Assembly: GCA_964442285.1 (NCBI GenBank)
Contig: CAYTZH010000026.1
Location: 1-64,000, forward strand
Direction: 5' to 3'
From: CAYTZH01 sp964442285
GTDB taxonomy: Bacteria > Myxococcota_A > UBA9160 > JAFDET01
Length of the DNA: 64,000 nt
Shown one piece after another: positions 60,573 to 64,000 of the stretch. Numbering within the stretch: position 1 is the stretch's first letter; each line of letters starts with the position of its first letter. The translations under genes and the position numbers were made by a program. The notes beneath the pieces were generated by a model. That model worked only from the letters and a program-made list of their open reading frames with translations. It ran no database searches and was not told where the DNA came from.

Positions 60573-61120
60573 GACGTCGGCTCGAAGGCGGAGACCGTGA
60601 AGGTCACGTCGAGGAACTCGGGCTTGTCCTTGCGGGTGCGCAGCCGCAGGCTCTTCACCGAGAGCTGCTGGTCCGCGGACTCGACCTCGTGCAGGTAGCG
60701 GATCGCCTGGGCGAGGTTCACCTGCTTCAGGACCACCTCCACCTTCGTCTCCCGGTAGCGCTCGCTGGTGGCGCCGGCCTGGGGCTCCATCCGCTCCACC
60801 TGGACGGCGGTCCGCTGGGCGATGGACTCGAGGAGGGTGAAGATGTTGCCGCGCGGGCCCGAGTCGATGCGGCGCTCGATCCGGGAGAGCCGCCCGTTGA
60901 CCTCGTCGAACTCCTGGCGCAGACGGAGCATGGCCTCGCGCTCGTTCTCGGCGACCTTCACCTCCCGCGCGGCCCGCTCCCGGGCGCCCAGCAGCGGCTG
61001 CACCACCAGGACGAACAGCAGGGCTACCGTGATCGCGGCGCCGGCGGCCATCAGGCTCAGGCGCTCCCGGGGCGAGAGCCCGTCGAGGAGGGTGCGCAGC
61101 CGGTTCAGGAGCTCGTTCAT
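60569..61120 (-). CDS. gspM: Type II secretion system protein GspM
   Basis: A 183-residue inner-membrane protein with one helix (AAGAAITVALLFVLVVQPLL), a coiled coil and a ferredoxin-like periplasmic domain. It pairs with GspL in the T2SS platform. The ATG overlaps the gspL stop (ATGA). Confidence 0.86.
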   Translation of the reverse strand: MNELLNRLRTLLDGLSPRERLSLMAAGAAITVALLFVLVVQPLLGARERAAREVKVAENEREAMLRLRQEFDEVNGRLSRIERRIDSGPRGNIFTLLESIAQRTAVQVERMEPQAGATSERYRETKVEVVLKQVNLAQAIRYLHEVESADQQLSVKSLRLRTRKDKPEFLDVTFTVSAFEPTS

Positions 61121-62682
61121 GCGCCCCCCTGGGTCGCGAGGCTGATGGTCACGCTGAAGCGGATGCTCTTGCTCTTGGGATCGCGCTGGCTCTCGCTGAT
61201 CTGGATCTGGGAGAACGGCGCGTAGTCCTCGAGCGCCTTCTTGAGCTGGTCCACGGCCTGGAAGCTCCGGCTCCGGCCGCGCAGGCGCACCACCTGGCGA
61301 TCGATCGCGAGCTCCTCGAAGGCCACGTCGAGGCTCTCGGGAACGCGCGACGAGATCTCCGTCAGCACGTCCAGCGCCGAGAGGTTCCCCCGGTAGACGC
61401 CGAGGAAGTCGGCGCGGCCCTGGGCGCCGTCGACCGCGGCGCGCATGGCGCCGAAGGCGTTGCTCGGCGTGGGGCGGCCGGGGAAGGCCTCGCCGTAGAG
61501 CCGGGCGACCTCCCCGCGAACGGCGTCCGCCCGGCGCGACTGCAGCACGATCGAGGTCCCCGCGACCACACCGGCGAGCAGCAGCGCCACGAGCGCCAGG
61601 ACGCCGGTCCAGGCCCACTCGCGCCCGATTTCGCCCAGGTCGAAGCGCACCGCGAACTCGTCCTTGCGGAAGTTGGTGCGGGTGCGGGCCCGGAGGGTGC
61701 CCCGCAGCGCCAGGGCGGCGGCCGGGCCGAAGAGCGCCGGGTCGCCGCCCGCCACGAAGGCCTCGCCGGACGGCCCCGGCGGGCCGCCGGCCCGCTTCAC
61801 GGGCAGGCCCAGGCGCTCGCCGAGCCAGGCCTCGATCCCGGGCAGGTGGGCGCCGCCGCCGACGAGCACCACCCCGTCCAGGCGCCCGGCCCCCTGGGCC
61901 GCGAGCGCGGGCTCGAACGCGCCCAGGCTGCGGACCAGCTCCCGCAGCAGGCGGTCGATCACGGCCTCGGCCGACTCCGCGCGCCGGCCGAAGACCCCCT
62001 GCTCGCACTTGTGGGCCTCCGCCGTGGCCAGGGTGGTGCCGAGGTCGCGGGCCAGCGCCTCGGTGAGCATGCGACCGCCGATGGGGAAGGCGCGGGCGGC
62101 CAGGGGCCGGCCGTCGCTGCAGACGCAGACCGTCGTCTTGCGGTGGCCGAGGTCGATCAGCGCCTGGGCGCCGGAGAGCTCCAGCCAGCCCGCCAGGGCC
62201 CCGAGCAGCGGGCCCTCGGCCTCGATGATCCGCGGCGCCACGCCCGCCTCGGCCGTGAGCGAGATCAGCTCGCCGACGGCCGAGCGCCCCACCACCGCTG
62301 CGAGCACCTCGGCGCGCTGCCGATCGCCTCCGAGCAGCTCCCAGTCGATGAGGTAGTCGTCGGTCTCGAACGGCAGCTCGTCCTCGACGGCGAGCGGCAC
62401 CGCCTGCTCCAGCCGGCGGCGGTCGCGGAAGGGGAACTCCAGGCGGCGGCGGGTGAGGCGGTCCGAGGGCACGGCGCACACCACCGCGTCCGTGGGGAGC
62501 TTGTGGGCCTGGAGCATCTCCAGCAGCCGCTCGCCCAGGGACCGGGAATCGGCCGGGTCGTCCACCAGGATCTGGGCGAGGCCGCCGACCTCCATCCCGT
62601 TCACGGTCTGGCGCAGCTCCACCGCCTTGACGCGGTGGCTGCCCACGTCGAGCCCGAGCGCACGCCTGACGACGATGGCCAT
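61117..62682 (-). CDS. gspL: Type II secretion system protein GspL (PilM-PilN-like)
   Basis: A 521-residue protein with an N-terminal cytoplasmic actin/PilM-like domain (ALGLDVGSHRVKAVEL, ALIDLGHRKTTV, VLVGGGAHLPG). One membrane helix follows near residue 355 (GVLALVALLLAGVVAGTSIV), and then a PilN-like periplasmic domain. GspL anchors the GspE ATPase to the membrane. The ATP-binding features of the actin fold are unusually well kept. Confidence 0.88.
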   Translation of the reverse strand: MAIVVRRALGLDVGSHRVKAVELRQTVNGMEVGGLAQILVDDPADSRSLGERLLEMLQAHKLPTDAVVCAVPSDRLTRRRLEFPFRDRRRLEQAVPLAVEDELPFETDDYLIDWELLGGDRQRAEVLAAVVGRSAVGELISLTAEAGVAPRIIEAEGPLLGALAGWLELSGAQALIDLGHRKTTVCVCSDGRPLAARAFPIGGRMLTEALARDLGTTLATAEAHKCEQGVFGRRAESAEAVIDRLLRELVRSLGAFEPALAAQGAGRLDGVVLVGGGAHLPGIEAWLGERLGLPVKRAGGPPGPSGEAFVAGGDPALFGPAAALALRGTLRARTRTNFRKDEFAVRFDLGEIGREWAWTGVLALVALLLAGVVAGTSIVLQSRRADAVRGEVARLYGEAFPGRPTPSNAFGAMRAAVDGAQGRADFLGVYRGNLSALDVLTEISSRVPESLDVAFEELAIDRQVVRLRGRSRSFQAVDQLKKALEDYAPFSQIQISESQRDPKSKSIRFSVTISLATQGGA

Positions 62683-62689
62683 GGTCTCC

Positions 62690-63730
62690 TCACCGCACCC
62701 GCCACGACAGTAACCGAGGCGCTGTGGCGTCGCTGCGGTCGATCACCGCCTCGACCGTCCGGCGCACGCCCTTGACCTCGGCCCGGGCCCGGATCTCGAA
62801 GACGTCGGAGGTGTAGTCCAGGGGCGGGAAGGTCTGGTTCGGCACGGCGTCGAGGATGCTGCGGCAGTCGGGCGCGCTGGCGGACTCGGCGCACCAGAGG
62901 CCGCCGTCCTCCCGGTGGCGAAGGAGGTCGCCCACCATGCGCTCGTCCGCGAAGCGGAAGTCCGGCAGCAGGCCGTAGACGAGCACCGAGAGAACCCAGG
63001 CCGGCGCCGTGTTGGGATTGATCCCCTCGCCCCCGACGTAGGGGAAGACGGTGACGTAGGGGCGCAGGGCGTCGACGATCGCCGGCTCGAAGCCCCGCAC
63101 CAGGCCGAGCTCGTCCACCGAGAGCAGGGGGCGGTTCTCGGCCCGGTACGGCGGGTCCTGCTGCTGGTACCAGTCGTCCTCGAAGCCGCCGCGCAGGCCC
63201 GTGTTGTCGGCGTCCACGAAGTCGATCAGGTTGCGGGCGAGCTCGTCCGGGTCCGCCACCTCCAGCTCGGGCGGCAGGGTCGCCTCCTCCATGGCGCGCC
63301 GGATCAGCGCGGCGAGGACCAGCTCCCCGACCTCCTCCCGCAGGCTCCCCTCCGAGAAGAAGGCATTCAGGTTCAGACGGGCGCCGGCGTCCTGGATCTC
63401 GACGCGCAGCTCGGCGTCCTCGGCGCTGGCCAGGTCTACCGCGGCCAGGCGCGCCCAGGCGTCGTAGGGGCTCTCGATCTCGAGCTGGGCCTGCGTCTCG
63501 CGCAGGCGATCCTCGAGCAGGACCGCCGTGGCCAGCCGGATGCCGCCGCGGGCCAGGGCCTCCGCCCGCGCCGCGGCGTCCCGATTCTCCACGATCGTGG
63601 CGTCGATCATCACGCGCCGGGCGAAGGCGGTGACCGAGGTGATCAGCAGGAAGGTGAAGACCATCACCAGGGCCAGCGCGACCCCCTGCTGACGGCGCTC
63701 GCGGCGCGACGTGTCGAGGTCGGCCGTCAT
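62690..63730 (-). CDS. gspK: Type II secretion minor pseudopilin GspK
   Basis: A 346-residue pseudopilin that caps the tip of the T2SS pseudopilus. The prepilin-like helix starts at RRQQGVALALVMVFTFLLI, with a cleavage site after QQG. The body carries NLIDFVDADNTG and NRPLLSVDELGLVRGF, typical of GspK. It overlaps the upstream gene by four bases (ATGA). Confidence 0.91.
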   Translation of the reverse strand: MTADLDTSRRERRQQGVALALVMVFTFLLITSVTAFARRVMIDATIVENRDAAARAEALARGGIRLATAVLLEDRLRETQAQLEIESPYDAWARLAAVDLASAEDAELRVEIQDAGARLNLNAFFSEGSLREEVGELVLAALIRRAMEEATLPPELEVADPDELARNLIDFVDADNTGLRGGFEDDWYQQQDPPYRAENRPLLSVDELGLVRGFEPAIVDALRPYVTVFPYVGGEGINPNTAPAWVLSVLVYGLLPDFRFADERMVGDLLRHREDGGLWCAESASAPDCRSILDAVPNQTFPPLDYTSDVFEIRARAEVKGVRRTVEAVIDRSDATAPRLLSWRVR

Positions 63731-64000
63731 TGGCAGTTGGCGGGGACCGTGAGGCCGAAGGAGCCCACCGGCAGGGAGCCGTTCACCTGACCGGCGGCGA
63801 TGGCCGCCTCGACAGCCGGTACCCACGAGGCGTTGGGGTTGCGGCTGATGCAGTCCCGGATCGTGACAACCTGGTTCGGCCGGTCCGGGTCGGGGTCCGA
63901 GTCGTTCACCGGATCTTCGTCGTCGGGGATGCCGTCGTTGTCGTCGTCGGGGTCCGTGCTGTCGGGCTCGCCGTCGCCGTCGGAGTCGACGTCGGCGGCG
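63727..64000 (-). CDS. Partial gene with thrombospondin-3-like calcium repeats
   Basis: The last 90 codons of a gene that runs off the window. The first visible part is a chain of Asp-rich repeats (DVDSDGDGEPDSTDPDDDND), the thrombospondin type 3 calcium-binding pattern. A 45-residue end follows with two cysteines (RDCISRN and PANCQ). It overlaps gspK by four bases, where gspJ or another pseudopilin is expected, but I cannot identify it as such. Confidence 0.7.
   Translation of the reverse strand, partial: AADVDSDGDGEPDSTDPDDDNDGIPDDEDPVNDSDPDPDRPNQVVTIRDCISRNPNASWVPAVEAAIAAGQVNGSLPVGSFGLTVPANCQ

Overview
The window is very GC-rich, gene-dense chromosomal DNA with no rRNA, insertion sequence, phage or CRISPR array. 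The longest stretch without a gene is about 240 bases, upstream of the antenna genes. Most genes sit in tight operons with ATGA, GTGA or TGATG overlaps, and GTG and TTG starts are common. The gene set includes a type II secretion gspK-L-M-N run, a maf-yggS-proC-divIVA run, a split glycine decarboxylase, a selenocysteine tRNA, a MerR-TPR fusion and a PEP-CTERM protein. It suggests a Gram-negative bacterium of the former deltaproteobacteria (Myxococcota or a relative). That assignment is inference, since no rRNA or other phylogenetic marker is present. The organism is probably phototrophic.

Region 1 (about 1-4.9 kb) holds housekeeping and small genes: arfB, a PEP-CTERM protein, a CRP-type regulator, a small membrane methyltransferase and a GFA-fold protein.

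Region 2 (about 4.9-14.8 kb) is part of a photosynthesis gene cluster. On the plus strand are hemJ, bchE, bchJ, hemN and bciA, which are porphyrin and bacteriochlorophyll steps. On the minus strand is a light-harvesting operon: pucB, pucA, a protein with a repeat-rich tail, a PucC/LhaA-type MFS protein, a peptide deformylase and an SRPBCC protein. Both bchE and the antenna operon are preceded by AT-rich islands with TGT-N12-ACA palindromes of the CrtJ/PpsR type. The bchE island also carries an FNR-type box. Reaction-centre genes and the remaining bch and crt genes are not in the window.

Region 3 (about 14.8-24.4 kb) has tRNA-Ala(GGC), tRNA-Leu(CAA), a MoeB-rhodanese protein, two SCP2-like proteins flanking a UvrA paralogue and an EAL phosphodiesterase, a ribosome hibernation factor, selC, and the MerR-TPR regulator.

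Region 4 (about 24.2-34.5 kb, minus strand) is a long run maf-yggS-proC-divIVA-fmdB-folD-gcvT-gcvH-gcvPA-gcvPB-M48 peptidase. It joins one-carbon/glycine metabolism to a Gram-positive-like cell-division neighbourhood.

Region 5 (about 34.6-44.7 kb) contains a carotenoid cleavage oxygenase, a rubrerythrin/CCG iron-sulfur/DUF3501 operon, fumarase, a single-domain response regulator, a CaiB-type CoA transferase and TrkH. Region 6 (44.8-56 kb) holds a TetR-controlled RND efflux pair, an SDR, a HEAT-repeat protein, a metallo-beta-lactamase-fold hydrolase, TldD/TldE and a HAD phosphatase. Region 7 (56.1-64 kb) holds a GT-C glycosyltransferase, a multi-pass membrane protein, an ArsR-methyltransferase fusion, gspN-M-L-K, and a cut-off gene with calcium-binding-type repeats.
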